Numbered from the stretch's first letter, positions 41,955-51,333 are shown. The stretch: DNA of 64,000 bases from Microtetraspora sp. NBRC 16547 (GCF_030268965.1 NZ_BSSE01000005.1:265205-329204), one strand, 5' to 3'. Notes: generated by a model from the sequence alone, not told the origin. A program made the numbers and translations.

Positions 41955-43403
41955 TCAGAGGGTCACGCCGGTGAGGACCATGACCTTCTCGTGGGTGAGG
42001 TCGTTCATCGTCGACAGCACGCCCTCGCGGCCGACGCCCGACTGCTTCACCCCGCCGTACGGCATCTGGTCGGCGCGGAACGACGGGACGTCGCCGATGA
42101 TCACGCCGCCGACCTCCAGCTCCCGGTTGGCCCGGAACGCGATGTCGAGGTTGCGGGTGAAGACGCCCGCCTGCAGGCCGTACTTGGAGTCGTTGACCGC
42201 GGCGAACGCCTCGTCGACCGAGGCGACCGGCTGGATGATCATGACGGGCCCGAAGACCTCCTCGCAGGACAGCTTGGCGTCCGCGGGGACGTCGCCGAGC
42301 ACGGTGGGGGCGACCGCCGCGCCGTCCCTGGTGCCGCCGGCGAGGACGCGGGCGCCGCCCTCGACGGCCTCCTTGATCCACTGCTCGACACGCTCGGCGG
42401 CCGCGACCGAAACCAGCGGCCCGACCTGGGTCTTCTCGTCGGACGGGTCACCGGTGACGAGGGCGTCGACGGCGGCGAGGAGCTTCTCGGTGAACCGCTC
42501 CCGCACCGCTTCTTCGACGATCACGCGCTGCACGGAGATGCAACTCTGACCGGCCTGGTAGTTGGAGAACAGGGCCACCCGCGCGGCCGCCCAGTCCAGG
42601 TCGGCGTCGGCCAGCACGACCGCCGCGCCGTTGCCGCCCAGCTCCAGGGTGACGTGCTTGCGCGGGACCTGGTCCATGAGGGCGTAGCCGACGGGGCCCG
42701 AGCCGGTGAAGGAGACCACCGGCAGGCGGGGGTCCTCGACGAGCGCGCCGGCCCGGTCGTTCGGCACGGGCAGCACGGAGAACATGCCCTCGGGCAGGTT
42801 GGTCTCGGCCAGGATCTCGCCGAGCACCAGCGCGGACAGCGGCGTGGCCGGGGCGGGCTTGACGATGACCGGGGCGCCGACGGCGATGGCCGGGGCCACC
42901 TTGTGGGCGACCAGGTTCAGCGGGAAGTTGAACGGCGTGATCGCGAGCACCGGGCCGTGCGGCACGCGGGAGACGTAGGCGATGCGGCCCTGGGCGGCGG
43001 GCTCGGTGTCGAGCCGCTGGACGGCGCCGCTGAACCGGCGGGCCTCCTCGGCGGCGAACCGGAACGTGGAGATCGCCCGGTTGACCTCGCCGCGCGCCCA
43101 GAAGATGGGCTTGCCGTTCTCACCGCTGATCAGCTGCGCGATCTCCTCCGCGCGCTCGGCGAGGCGGCGCGCGACGTGGGAGAGCGCGTCGGCGCGGACA
43201 TGGATGGGCAGCGCCGCCGCCTGCTTGCGCACGGCGTCCGCGGCGGCCACGGCCTGCTCGACCTGCTCAACCGTCGGCACGGAGTAGACGCCCACGACAC
43301 GACCGTCGTGGGAGTTGGTCACCTCCAGCTCGGCGTCTCCCGTCGCGGGACGACCGGCCAGCCAGAAGGGGATCGGTGAGGTGGCGTTTGCGCTGCTGTC
43401 CAT
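41955..43403 (-). CDS. aldehyde dehydrogenase family protein
   Basis: NAD(P)-dependent aldehyde dehydrogenase of 482 aa. VIVKPAPATP holds the cofactor Lys, LELGGNGA the general base Glu, and GQSCISVQRV the nucleophile Cys. The Cys context differs from both the PatD-type enzyme at 111 and the MmsA at 51395, and resembles broad-range or phosphono/sulfo-acetaldehyde-type enzymes. ATG 43403 is chosen over a start 28 codons upstream that would add an unrelated tail. Near gabT, so succinate semialdehyde is one possible substrate. A TetR gene is divergent. Confidence 0.82.
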   Translation of the reverse strand: MDSSANATSPIPFWLAGRPATGDAELEVTNSHDGRVVGVYSVPTVEQVEQAVAAADAVRKQAAALPIHVRADALSHVARRLAERAEEIAQLISGENGKPIFWARGEVNRAISTFRFAAEEARRFSGAVQRLDTEPAAQGRIAYVSRVPHGPVLAITPFNFPLNLVAHKVAPAIAVGAPVIVKPAPATPLSALVLGEILAETNLPEGMFSVLPVPNDRAGALVEDPRLPVVSFTGSGPVGYALMDQVPRKHVTLELGGNGAAVVLADADLDWAAARVALFSNYQAGQSCISVQRVIVEEAVRERFTEKLLAAVDALVTGDPSDEKTQVGPLVSVAAAERVEQWIKEAVEGGARVLAGGTRDGAAVAPTVLGDVPADAKLSCEEVFGPVMIIQPVASVDEAFAAVNDSKYGLQAGVFTRNLDIAFRANRELEVGGVIIGDVPSFRADQMPYGGVKQSGVGREGVLSTMNDLTHEKVMVLTGVTL

Positions 43404-43627
43404 GTCTCCGACGCTATGCCAACCGGCCACGCACGGCGCTACTCCGGGCCGCACAATCCACGGACCATGCCTGGCCAATGTGGACAACTCCGTGTTGCCA
43501 CGCTATGTCACAGATATGGCGCAATTTCGCGATGAATTCAGTTTCGGAGCGGTTTGAAAGTCCAACGGCGTGGTTAAGTCTCAACCGGGTCCGTCGCGGG
43601 CCCCATCGATGGAAGGGCTCGTCGCTC

Positions 43628-44254
43628 ATGGGTACGCCGGCGCCTTTGGGTCTTCAGGGCGCCTACGCGCTCGGGCAGCGTAGTAGCAACGACGAACTCC
43701 GCAACCGGCTCCTGGACGTCGCGAGCCGACTGCTCTCCACCACGGGCCCGGAGAGCCTCACCGTACGCAGGATCTCCGCGGAGGCCGTCTGCTCGACGAC
43801 CGTGATCTACACGATGTTCGGCAGCAAGGAGGGCCTCGCCGAGGCCCTCTATCTCGAAGGGTTCGAGCGGGTCCGCCGCCGCCTGGCCGCCGTTCCCCCG
43901 CGCAGCGACCCGTTCGAGTTCCTCACCGCGCTCGGGCCCGCGTACCGGGAGGCCGTGCTCGCCGACCCGGGCTACTACAGCCTGATGTTCGAGCAGGCCA
44001 TCCCCGGGTTCATGCCGAGCGAACGGGCCAGGACGCTGGCCCGCGCCGCGTTGAACATCCTCGACCGGGTGATCGCGGACTGCATCGCGGCCGGTTATCT
44101 CGTGCCCACCCAGCCCAGGAAGATCGCCGACGCGGTGTGGGCCGCGGCCCAGGGAGCGCTCAGCCTGGAACGTGCCGGGCACCTCCAGGACGCCAAGACG
44201 TACGAGACCGTGACCACCGCCACGATCTGCTGCTTCCTGGCCGATCGGAGCTGA
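43628..44254 (+). CDS. TetR-family transcriptional regulator
   Basis: Regulator of 208 aa. The HTH reads TVRRISAEAVCSTTVIYTMF, and the C-terminal domain (TetR_C_33-like) has DPGYYSLMFEQAIPGF. ATG 43628 has GGAAGGG about 8 bases upstream. It is divergent from the aldehyde dehydrogenase across 224 bp, in which I see no long perfect palindrome. Confidence 0.82.
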   Translation: MGTPAPLGLQGAYALGQRSSNDELRNRLLDVASRLLSTTGPESLTVRRISAEAVCSTTVIYTMFGSKEGLAEALYLEGFERVRRRLAAVPPRSDPFEFLTALGPAYREAVLADPGYYSLMFEQAIPGFMPSERARTLARAALNILDRVIADCIAAGYLVPTQPRKIADAVWAAAQGALSLERAGHLQDAKTYETVTTATICCFLADRS

Positions 44255-44265
44255 GCCCGGCCGCC

Positions 44266-44350
44266 GGCGCGGTCCACACCTCAGTGCGATCCGCAGCTCA
44301 GCGCCGTCGCCAACTCAGCGCGGACCGCAGCTCAGCGCGATCCACAGCTC
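44266..44350. repeat. 17-bp tandem repeat spanning a gene 3' end, 5 copies
   Basis: On the gene strand the units are variants of GAGCTGCGGATCGCGCT. Units start (plus strand) at 44266, 44283, 44300, 44317 and 44334, exactly 17 bases apart. The first two copies on the gene strand are the last codons of the PucR gene; the rest lie across and beyond its stop. Confidence 0.8.
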
Positions 44351-45730
44351 GGCGCGGGCGGCGGGGTCGTCGAGGTCCCGTCCGAGCAGCTCGCTCACCC
44401 GCCTCATCCGGTAGCGCAGCGTGTGCCGGTGCACGCCGAGCCGCTGGGCCGCGGCGTCCCAGTGGCCGTTGCAGGCGAGATACGCCCTGAGCGACTCGAT
44501 CAGGTCGGCGCGTGAGCCGTACTCGCGCAGCGGCGCCAGCAACGCGGAAGAGAACGCCGCGGCGGTGGCCGGGTCGAGGAGGGAGAGCAGCCCCTGTCCG
44601 GCCAGCTCGGGGAACCTGGCCACGGGAGCCGCGGACGCCAGCGCGCGTTCCGCCTGGTCGATCCCCTGCGCCAGCTCGGCGTAACCGACCGGCCCGCTGG
44701 CGCCGACCTTCCCCCGCCGTGACGCCAGCGCGATGGCCTCCTCGGCCTCCTCCGCGTGCGTCAGCATCACGGTCAGGTCCCGATGTGGGAAGCCCTGGGC
44801 ATGGGACTCGTCGGTGTCGCAGGCGAGGACGACGAACGGCTCGGCGGGCAGTTCGCCGCCGATCGCGGCGAGGGTCTCGCCCGCCGCCGCCCGCTCCCCG
44901 GCGAGCAGCAGGCGGAGCACGGCGGCGCGCACCCGCCGCTCCGCCGTCCGCTGCTCGCGCCCCTGCTCCAGGCCGAGGGTGAGCAGCGACCCGGCGGCGT
45001 TGACGATGGTGTGGCCGATGGGCGTGAACGGCCGCGCCGAGCCCACGGCGAAGAAGCCGCGCCGGCCGAGCGGCTGCACGATCACATGGTCGCCTGGCGT
45101 GGACACGGCGATACTCGACGGCGCTCCGGGGGTGCGCAGCCGCGCCAGCTCCGGCTCCAGGGCGCGAGCCCTCGCGTCCGGTCGCCCCGCCCGCGCCGCG
45201 TGCCGTACGGCTCCGGCCGCGTCGAGGAGCAGCGCCCAGCCGTCGATCTCGCGGGCGAGCCGCTCGATGACGGAGTTCATGCCCTCCGCCTGGAGCGCGG
45301 CCCTGGTCAGTCGGCCCTGCGCGGCGAAGGCGCGGCTGATCTCCTCGTACTGCTCGGCCGCGAGCAGCTCGCTGACCGCCTTGCCGATCGCGATGAACGG
45401 CGTGTCCCTCGGCACCTCGATGAGGGGCAGCCCGGCCTCCGCCGCGGCCGTGACCAGCTCGGGCGGCACGTCCTCGTGGCTCAGGCCGACGCCGAAGCCG
45501 AGCCCGGCGACCCCGCGGGCGACGAGCCTCGACACGTACGGCAGGGCGGTGTCGGGGCCGAGCCGCATGCCGGTGGTGAGGAGCAGCTCGCCACCCTCCA
45601 GGAAGGGTGTGGGATCCTCGAGCTCGCTCACCGCCACCCAGCGGACCTGCCGGTCAAGCACTCCGGAACCGGCCAGAACCTCCAGGTGAAGGGGGGCCAT
45701 CGCCGTCACCCTGCGCAGCGTCGGCGCCAT
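44315..45730 (-). CDS. PucR-family regulator of gabT
   Basis: Regulator of 471 aa with the PucR layout: an N-terminal purine-catabolism-like domain (TPFLEGGELLLTTGM), a GGDEF-like middle domain and a C-terminal HTH_30 (WDAAAQRLGVHRHTLRYRM). ATG 45730 has GAGGAAG upstream. It is divergent from gabT with a 96-bp gap. PucR proteins commonly activate adjacent amino-acid catabolic genes, so gabT is the likely target with GABA as a possible signal. Confidence 0.86.
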   Translation of the reverse strand: MAPTLRRVTAMAPLHLEVLAGSGVLDRQVRWVAVSELEDPTPFLEGGELLLTTGMRLGPDTALPYVSRLVARGVAGLGFGVGLSHEDVPPELVTAAAEAGLPLIEVPRDTPFIAIGKAVSELLAAEQYEEISRAFAAQGRLTRAALQAEGMNSVIERLAREIDGWALLLDAAGAVRHAARAGRPDARARALEPELARLRTPGAPSSIAVSTPGDHVIVQPLGRRGFFAVGSARPFTPIGHTIVNAAGSLLTLGLEQGREQRTAERRVRAAVLRLLLAGERAAAGETLAAIGGELPAEPFVVLACDTDESHAQGFPHRDLTVMLTHAEEAEEAIALASRRGKVGASGPVGYAELAQGIDQAERALASAAPVARFPELAGQGLLSLLDPATAAAFSSALLAPLREYGSRADLIESLRAYLACNGHWDAAAQRLGVHRHTLRYRMRRVSELLGRDLDDPAARAELWIALSCGPR

Positions 45731-45742
45731 CGCTTCCTCGAC

Positions 45743-45775
45743 TTGTCCAACCGGTACAAACAGACCCAATCATTG
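45743..45775. promoter_or_regulatory. possible PucR sites between pucR and gabT
   Basis: TTGT-N9-ACAA at 45743-45759 and the imperfect palindrome CAATCATTG at 45767-45775 lie in the divergent gap. Weak evidence, based on position and symmetry. Confidence 0.3.
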
Positions 45776-45826
45776 TGCCACGGCGACACATCGGCAGGCC
45801 GGGGCGCTGGCCGTACCGTCGATGCC

Positions 45827-47182
45827 ATGAGCACTGCCACGCACGGCGGCCCCGGACTTCCCCAGGAGCGCCGCCTCGTCACCGAGATCCCCGGCCCCAA
45901 GTCGCGCGAGCTGTTCTCGCGCAAGCAGTCCGCCGTCCCCTCCGGCGTCGGCACGACTCTGCCCGTCTTCATCACCCAGGCCGGCGGCGGCGTGGTCGTG
46001 GACGTGGACGGCAACTCCCTGATCGACTTCGGTTCGGGCATCGCCGTGACGAGCGTCGGCAACGCCGCGCCGCGCGTCGTCGAGCGCGTGCAGAAGCAGG
46101 TCGCCGACTTCACCCACACCTGCTTCATGGTCACGCCGTACGAGTCGTACGTCGCGGTGTGCGAGAAGCTCAACGAGCTCACTCCCGGCGACCACGAGAA
46201 GCGCACGTTCCTGGTGAACAGCGGCGCCGAGGCCGTCGAGAACGCCGTCAAGGTCGCCAGGAGCGCGACCGGCCGCCAGGCGGTCGTCGTGTTCGACCAC
46301 GGCTACCACGGCCGGACGCTGCTCACGATGACGCTGACCGCCAAGAACATGCCGTACAAGCAGGGGTTCGGTCCGTTCGCTCCCGAGGTGTACCGCGCGC
46401 CGCTGGCCTACCCGTTCCGCTGGCCGACCGGGCCGGAGAACTGCGCCGATGAGGCCGCCGCGCAGGCGATCGACATGATCAACAAGCAGATCGGCGCGGA
46501 GAACGTCGCGGCCGTCGTCATCGAGCCGATCGCCGGCGAGGGCGGCTTCATCGAGCCGGCCCCCGGCTTCCTCCCGAAGATCGTCGAGTTCTGCAAGGCC
46601 AACGGCATCGTCTTCATCGCCGACGAGGTCCAGACCGGCTTCGCCCGCACCGGCAACCTGTTCGCCTGCGAGCACGAGGGCATCGTCCCCGACATCATCG
46701 TCACGGCCAAGGGCATCGCGGGCGGGCTCCCGCTGGCGGCCGTGACCGGCCGGGCCGAGCTCCTCGACGCCGTCCACGGTGGCGGCCTCGGCGGCACGTA
46801 CGGCGGCAACCCCCTCGCCTGCGAGGCGGCGCTCGGCGTGCTGGAGACGATCGAGGAGGAGAAGCTCGTCGAGCGCGCCGCGCACATCGGCGAGGTGATG
46901 CTCTCCCGGCTCAACGCGTTCAAGGAGCGCTTCGAGATCGTCGGCGACGTCCGCGGCCGGGGCGCGATGATCGCGATCGAGCTGGTCCAGCCCGGCGGCA
47001 AGGAGCCGAACCCGGCCGCCACTGCCGAGATCGCGCGCCGCTGCCACGCCGAGGGCCTGCTCGCGCTGACCGCCGGCACGTACGGCAACGTCCTGCGTTT
47101 CCTTCCGCCGCTCGTCATCTCCGACGAACTGCTGGAGGAGGGCCTGTCCATTCTGGAGAAGGCCATCGCCGCCGTCGCATAG
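45827..47182 (+). CDS. gabT: 4-aminobutyrate aminotransferase
   Basis: PLP-dependent class III aminotransferase of 451 aa. Markers: NSGAEAVENAVK for phosphate binding, HGYHGRT, Asp in IADEVQTGF and Lys295 in VTAKGIAGG. The full-length match to actinobacterial GabT supports GABA plus 2-oxoglutarate to succinate semialdehyde plus glutamate. ATG 45827 lacks a clear ribosome site. Divergent from a PucR gene and followed by a strong terminator with a T-rich tail. Confidence 0.92.
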   Translation: MSTATHGGPGLPQERRLVTEIPGPKSRELFSRKQSAVPSGVGTTLPVFITQAGGGVVVDVDGNSLIDFGSGIAVTSVGNAAPRVVERVQKQVADFTHTCFMVTPYESYVAVCEKLNELTPGDHEKRTFLVNSGAEAVENAVKVARSATGRQAVVVFDHGYHGRTLLTMTLTAKNMPYKQGFGPFAPEVYRAPLAYPFRWPTGPENCADEAAAQAIDMINKQIGAENVAAVVIEPIAGEGGFIEPAPGFLPKIVEFCKANGIVFIADEVQTGFARTGNLFACEHEGIVPDIIVTAKGIAGGLPLAAVTGRAELLDAVHGGGLGGTYGGNPLACEAALGVLETIEEEKLVERAAHIGEVMLSRLNAFKERFEIVGDVRGRGAMIAIELVQPGGKEPNPAATAEIARRCHAEGLLALTAGTYGNVLRFLPPLVISDELLEEGLSILEKAIAAVA

Positions 47183-47195
47183 GACACAAGGTTTA

Positions 47196-47232
47196 AAAAG
47201 GGGCACCCGGCTTCACGCTGGGTGCCCCTTTT
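47196..47232 (+). terminator. intrinsic terminator after gabT
   Basis: AAAAGGGGCACCC pairs with GGGTGCCCCTTTT (13-bp stem, 11-base loop) and is followed by GTTGTT. The most classical terminator in the window. Confidence 0.88.
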
Positions 47233-47309
47233 GTTGTTATACGGTCCGCCACATGCCTGCGATTTAACCCTTGCTTGACATCGCCCTAATCGATCACAAA
47301 GCGTAACCG

Positions 47310-47319
47310 CGTTATAACG
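47310..47319. promoter_or_regulatory. palindrome before the small CxxC protein gene
   Basis: CGTTATAACG is a perfect 10-bp palindrome flanked by AACCG and GGTT. TTGACA at 47275-47280 may be a -35 box for the same gene. Tentative. Confidence 0.35.
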
Positions 47320-47345
47320 GTTCCGATATGCGAAGGGGGAACGCG

Positions 47346-47591
47346 ATGGGGTGGGATCCGAAAGGGGCCGGAAGGCTCGTGCCGACGTTCGACCCCGCGG
47401 GCCTGACCGCGACCCAGATCGAAGGGGACGCCTGCGTGGTGTGCCACAAGAAGTGGCCCCGCCCGCGGGTGCGGGTGGGCCGGCTGCCGGACGACGCTCC
47501 CGTTCACGCCTGCGACGACTGCGCCGAGGCGCTGCTCCCCGTTCCCGAGGGAGCGGTCCCGCTGCAACGCCGCAGCCGCGCGTTCTCCTGA
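47346..47591 (+). CDS. small CxxC/CxxC protein, probable zinc binder
   Basis: Protein of 81 aa with two Cys pairs, CVVC and CDDC, 33 residues apart, and a proline/arginine-rich middle (KKWPRPRVRVGRLP). This suggests a small zinc ribbon. I recall similar short proteins in actinomycetes but no function. ATG 47346 follows AAGGGGGAA; an ATG six codons earlier overlaps that site. It stands alone between gabT and the convergent potD-like gene. Confidence 0.62.
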   Translation: MGWDPKGAGRLVPTFDPAGLTATQIEGDACVVCHKKWPRPRVRVGRLPDDAPVHACDDCAEALLPVPEGAVPLQRRSRAFS

Positions 47592-47643
47592 GCGGCCTGC
47601 TGAGGGACATGCTGAGCGGCACGGCCTCCGCAGGGGGCGCCGC

Positions 47644-48957
47644 TCAGCCCACGAGCCGCTTCCAGCGCTCGACCCACTGGCCGTAGCCCGCGCACTCCCG
47701 CTTTCCCCCTCCGCAGTCCTTGGACGGGCGTGAGGCGAAGTAGACGTCGTCGAACGACTCGTAGTCGGCGCAGATCCGCTTGGTCCGTCCGGTGCACGCG
47801 ACCTGGTTGGCGGGGGCCAGCCCCGTCCACTCGGCCGCCTCCTTCTGCACGGTCGTGGAACTGGTCCAGTCGAGCCACTCGTACGCGCACGACGGGTGCG
47901 CGGCGGACGAGGACACCATCCACGCGTCCGCCCAGCCGGTCACCGGACCGCCCGCCGCCTCCACGGGCCTGCCTCCGAGGGCCAGCACGTCCCGGTGGTA
48001 CGGCGTGGCCTGCGCGAGCCGTACCGAACCGGAGGCGAACCCCTGGATGACCTCGATGGGGTCGCGCCAGTAGACGCGGTCCGGCGACGCGCCGCGGGAG
48101 AGCAGCCTGATCGCGTCGTCGAGCTGGGACGGCGTGAGCTGGAAGGGGTCCTCGATGTCGGCGCCCCTCCGCTTCAGCACGAGGGCGGCGTCGGCGATGG
48201 TGAGCGGGGAGTCCTTGAGCATGACCTTGCCGGTGCCGCCGTAAAGAGCCGCCGCCGTCTTCGGCCCCTCCTTCGTGGTGTCGTAGAGGACCTCGTTGAT
48301 CCCCCACAGGTACGGCACGCCGTACACGTCGCCCTTGCGCCTCTCCAGCCGGCGCAGCTGCTTCGGGATGTCGTGGTAGGCCGTGATCAGAGAGGTGTTG
48401 AGCGGGGCGACCGTGCCCTCGTCGATCAGCTTGCCCGCCAACTCCGGCGGGGCGGCGATCACGTCGAACGAGCCGGGATCGAGCGGCCGGGTCCCCGCGG
48501 CCGTCGCGGCGGCGTCGTAGCCGCGCAGGTTGACCTTGCAGCCGGTGCTGGCCTGGAACGGCGTCACCCAGTTGACCTTGGGGTCGGTGCCGCCCCATTC
48601 CGCGTATCCCGGAAGGGCGAGGACGTCGACCGTGCCCTCCCCCGGACCGGCCGAGGCGACCGGTGTGGGGGTCTTCACGGGCTTGGACGGCGTCGCGGAG
48701 GCGGTGCCCGGCCCGCCCGTTTCCCGCGCGGCCGCCGGTCTGGGACCGGGTAGCGCGCTTGGCGCGGTGTGCGGCTGGGAAGCCCGGGCGGTCGCCGGCT
48801 CCGGGGTGGCGGCGGTCGTCGCGGCGGCCATGCCCCCCGCGATTCCCCCCGCGATGCCCACTGTGGTCGCCTCGGTGGTGCCGCAGGCCGCGGCGAGCAG
48901 TCCGATCAGGGCGGCGGGCACGGCGACGGCCAGGCGGCGGGTAGGACGAAGCGCCAC
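47644..48957 (-). CDS. PotD-like extracellular solute-binding lipoprotein
   Basis: Lipoprotein of 437 aa. Lipobox LLAAAC gives Cys25 as the lipidated residue. About 80 residues of Ala/Thr/Pro-rich linker follow. The binding domain resembles PotD-type (spermidine/putrescine) proteins: a conserved first strand VDVLALPGYAEW, YGVPYLWGINEVLYD, and a C-terminal DYESFDDVYFASRP. No permease or ATPase gene adjoins it. It could serve the potBCA operon at 4990-8541, which lacks its own binding protein. Substrate unproven. Confidence 0.8.
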   Translation of the reverse strand: MALRPTRRLAVAVPAALIGLLAAACGTTEATTVGIAGGIAGGMAAATTAATPEPATARASQPHTAPSALPGPRPAAARETGGPGTASATPSKPVKTPTPVASAGPGEGTVDVLALPGYAEWGGTDPKVNWVTPFQASTGCKVNLRGYDAAATAAGTRPLDPGSFDVIAAPPELAGKLIDEGTVAPLNTSLITAYHDIPKQLRRLERRKGDVYGVPYLWGINEVLYDTTKEGPKTAAALYGGTGKVMLKDSPLTIADAALVLKRRGADIEDPFQLTPSQLDDAIRLLSRGASPDRVYWRDPIEVIQGFASGSVRLAQATPYHRDVLALGGRPVEAAGGPVTGWADAWMVSSSAAHPSCAYEWLDWTSSTTVQKEAAEWTGLAPANQVACTGRTKRICADYESFDDVYFASRPSKDCGGGKRECAGYGQWVERWKRLVG

Positions 48958-49063
48958 GCGGACCCCCTAACGAGACGGACGCCACGAGCCTACTGGGGAC
49001 GGGGCGGGGAGACGCCGTCCGCCACCGCCCCGTAGGCTCGCGCTTTCCCGTCCGCCGGCCAGC

Positions 49064-49095
49064 CCACGCTCAGCCGATCAGTCCACGCTCAGCCG
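49064..49095. repeat. 19-bp direct repeat across an MFS gene stop codon
   Basis: CCACGCTCAGCCG occurs at 49064-49076 and 49083-49095, period 19. The second copy covers the stop codon of the MFS gene; the first lies downstream of it. Similar in kind to the arrays at 44266 and 62041. Confidence 0.6.
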
Positions 49096-50414
49096 GTCGG
49101 CAGCGTCTCGCGGGCCGGGTCGTCGTCGACCCTGGCCGTGATGCGGTGCCGTACGGCGAGGCCGAAGAGGGCGACGAGCAGGCCGAAGACGCCGGCGACC
49201 ACGAACGGGCCCGCGGGACGCCACGCGTCGTGGAGAGCCCCGCCGAGGGCCGAGATGATCATGACGCCGAGTGCGCCGCAGAGGGTGTGCACCCCGAACG
49301 CCGAGCCGCGCACGGCGGCGGGAACCTGCTGCGCCAGCATGGGCCCGGCGGTCGTGATGCCGGCGATCTCGCCGATGCCGATGAGCACGGCGACGATCAT
49401 CATGCTGGGGCCGAGCGGGTCGGAGACGAGCAGCGTCGACAGATAGGCGCCCGCACCGATGAGCTGGGCCAGGATCAGCAGGTCCTGGCGGCGCATGCGG
49501 TCGCCCAGCCAGCCGAACACCGGCGCGAACAGCAGCGCGACGGTCTGCGAGATGCCGACGACCGCGCCCGCCTTCGCCAGTGCCTCGGCGCTGGACAGCC
49601 CACCCTCGGCGGTGGCGTACTTGACGATCCAGAGCGACAGGAAGCTCACGACGATGGCGAGGTCGGCACGCGCGACGAACGACGCGGCGTAGGACAGCGC
49701 GACACCGGGATCGCGCCCGAGCACGAGCCCTTCACGGACCAGGCGGGTCAGCGGCGTGCGCTCGGTGGTGGCCACGGCGGGAACCCGGGAGAGCGTCGCC
49801 CAGAGCAGGCCGGCGACGAGCAGGATGCCCGCCGCGATCAGCAGGAACGACACCCGGGTCGCCGCCACCGGAGCCAGGCCGCGCTTCTCCATGGTCTGCG
49901 GCAGTTTGGCCACGACCAGTACCGCGATCATCGCGCCGAGCCCGCCGAAGACGCCGATGAGCCCGTACGACTTGCCGCGCGACCGTTCACGCACGTAGTC
50001 GATGGCAATCGTCGAGAGCATGGCGTTGATGGCCGCGACGCCCAGCCCGAAGATCACCCTCAGGGCGATGAGGACTGCGGTGTTGCCGGCGAAGGGGAAC
50101 AGCAGGGCACCGATCGCGCACAGCGCCAGACCACCGACCACGATGAGGCGGCGACCGAACCGGTCGGCGAGCGCGCCGTACCAGGCCAGGCTGAGGATCA
50201 TCGCGAGCTCGGCGGACGAGGTCAGCACGCCGACGAGCGTGCCCTGCTCCGACTCGGGCACGCCGAGGATGGTGGTGAGGATGTGCGGCTGGGTCGACGG
50301 CAGGAAGGAGACCACCGCGGTGCCTGCGGTCGCCAGGAACAGCAGCGCCCGCATGTTTCCCTTGGTGATGCCGTCGGCGAGCTGCGCGCCCAGCACACGA
50401 GTCGGGGAAGTCAC
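49089..50414 (-). CDS. MFS transporter
   Basis: Major facilitator of 441 aa, about twelve helices. The inter-helix motif GALADRFGRR after helix two and GWLGDRMRRQD in the second half are classical. The length and motif are like sugar/organic-anion or drug transporters of the MFS_1 group. No adjacent regulator. Substrate unknown. Confidence 0.86.
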   Translation of the reverse strand: MTSPTRVLGAQLADGITKGNMRALLFLATAGTAVVSFLPSTQPHILTTILGVPESEQGTLVGVLTSSAELAMILSLAWYGALADRFGRRLIVVGGLALCAIGALLFPFAGNTAVLIALRVIFGLGVAAINAMLSTIAIDYVRERSRGKSYGLIGVFGGLGAMIAVLVVAKLPQTMEKRGLAPVAATRVSFLLIAAGILLVAGLLWATLSRVPAVATTERTPLTRLVREGLVLGRDPGVALSYAASFVARADLAIVVSFLSLWIVKYATAEGGLSSAEALAKAGAVVGISQTVALLFAPVFGWLGDRMRRQDLLILAQLIGAGAYLSTLLVSDPLGPSMMIVAVLIGIGEIAGITTAGPMLAQQVPAAVRGSAFGVHTLCGALGVMIISALGGALHDAWRPAGPFVVAGVFGLLVALFGLAVRHRITARVDDDPARETLPTG

Positions 50415-50460
50415 CCGAAGATCATGGCACCACTAATCCCGATAAGCTAGCTTTTCCTCA

Positions 50461-50490
50461 GATATCCAGATATCTCGTCATTTGCAATGA
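50461..50490. promoter_or_regulatory. palindromes upstream of the second DUF574 methyltransferase
   Basis: GATATC-CA-GATATC at 50461-50474 and TCATT-TGC-AATGA at 50478-50490 lie between the divergent MFS and methyltransferase genes. They could be operators or hairpins in the leader. Confidence 0.4.
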
Positions 50491-50523
50491 AATCGCCGGT
50501 ACGGCGGCGAGCGAGGGACCGCG

Positions 50524-51330
50524 ATGAATCGGGGCGTGATGAGCGTCGAGTTTGACCCGAATACTCCCAATGCAGCACGAATGTACGACTATTACCTGGG
50601 CGGCAAGGACAACTTCCCCGCCGACCGTGCCGCGGCCGATCAGGTCCTGCGATACGTGCCGGAGATCCCGATCGGGATCAGGGAGAACCGCGCCTTCCTC
50701 CAGCGCGCCGTGCGCTACCTCGCCGAGCAGGGCGTCCGCCAGTTCCTCGACATCGGCGCCGGTCTGCCGACGCAGCGGAACGTGCACCAGGTGGTCGCCG
50801 AGATCGACCCCGAGGCCCGCACGGTCTACGTCGACAACGACCCGCAGGTGCTCGTCCACGCCCGCGCCCTGCTGCAGGACAGCCCGCAGGTGCTCGTCGT
50901 CGAGGGCGACCTCAGGCAGCCCGCCGAGATCATGCACCACCCCGAGATCCGCGCTCACCTGAACTTCGACGAGCCGATCGCGGTGCTGCTGCTGGCGATC
51001 GTCCACTTCATCCCGGACTCCGACGACCCGGCCGGCATCATCACCGAGATCCGGGGCGAGCTGCCGCCCGGCAGCCACCTGGTCCTCTCCCACGTCGCCG
51101 TCGACGAGCGCCCGGAGGCCGCGCCCCAGGTGGAGGGCATCTATCGCAGCGCGTCCGCCCAGTTCGTCGCCCGGATGTCCAGCGAGATCGAACCGTTCTT
51201 CGAGGGCCTCGAGGTCGCCCCGCCGGGGATCGTCAACCTGCACGAATGGCGGCCCGACAGCCCGGTCCTCGCGCCGCCGCTGGAGAAGGTGAAGTCCTAC
51301 TTCCTCTGCGGCGTCGGCCGGATCCAATGA
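50524..51330 (+). CDS. DUF574-family SAM-dependent methyltransferase (copy 2)
   Basis: Protein of 268 aa of the same family as the gene at 31680-32486: MYDYYLGGKDNFPADR near the start and SAM loop FLDIGAGLPT. The two differ widely outside the motifs, so they are old paralogues, not a recent duplication. GAGGGAC precedes ATG 50524. A long hairpin follows the stop. Substrate unknown. Confidence 0.85.
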   Translation: MNRGVMSVEFDPNTPNAARMYDYYLGGKDNFPADRAAADQVLRYVPEIPIGIRENRAFLQRAVRYLAEQGVRQFLDIGAGLPTQRNVHQVVAEIDPEARTVYVDNDPQVLVHARALLQDSPQVLVVEGDLRQPAEIMHHPEIRAHLNFDEPIAVLLLAIVHFIPDSDDPAGIITEIRGELPPGSHLVLSHVAVDERPEAAPQVEGIYRSASAQFVARMSSEIEPFFEGLEVAPPGIVNLHEWRPDSPVLAPPLEKVKSYFLCGVGRIQ

Positions 51331-51333
51331 GAA

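Noticed and set aside
44756..45826. A 5' extension of gabT by 357 codons
   Set aside because: The extra sequence is antisense to the PucR gene; the GabT family starts near ATG 45827.
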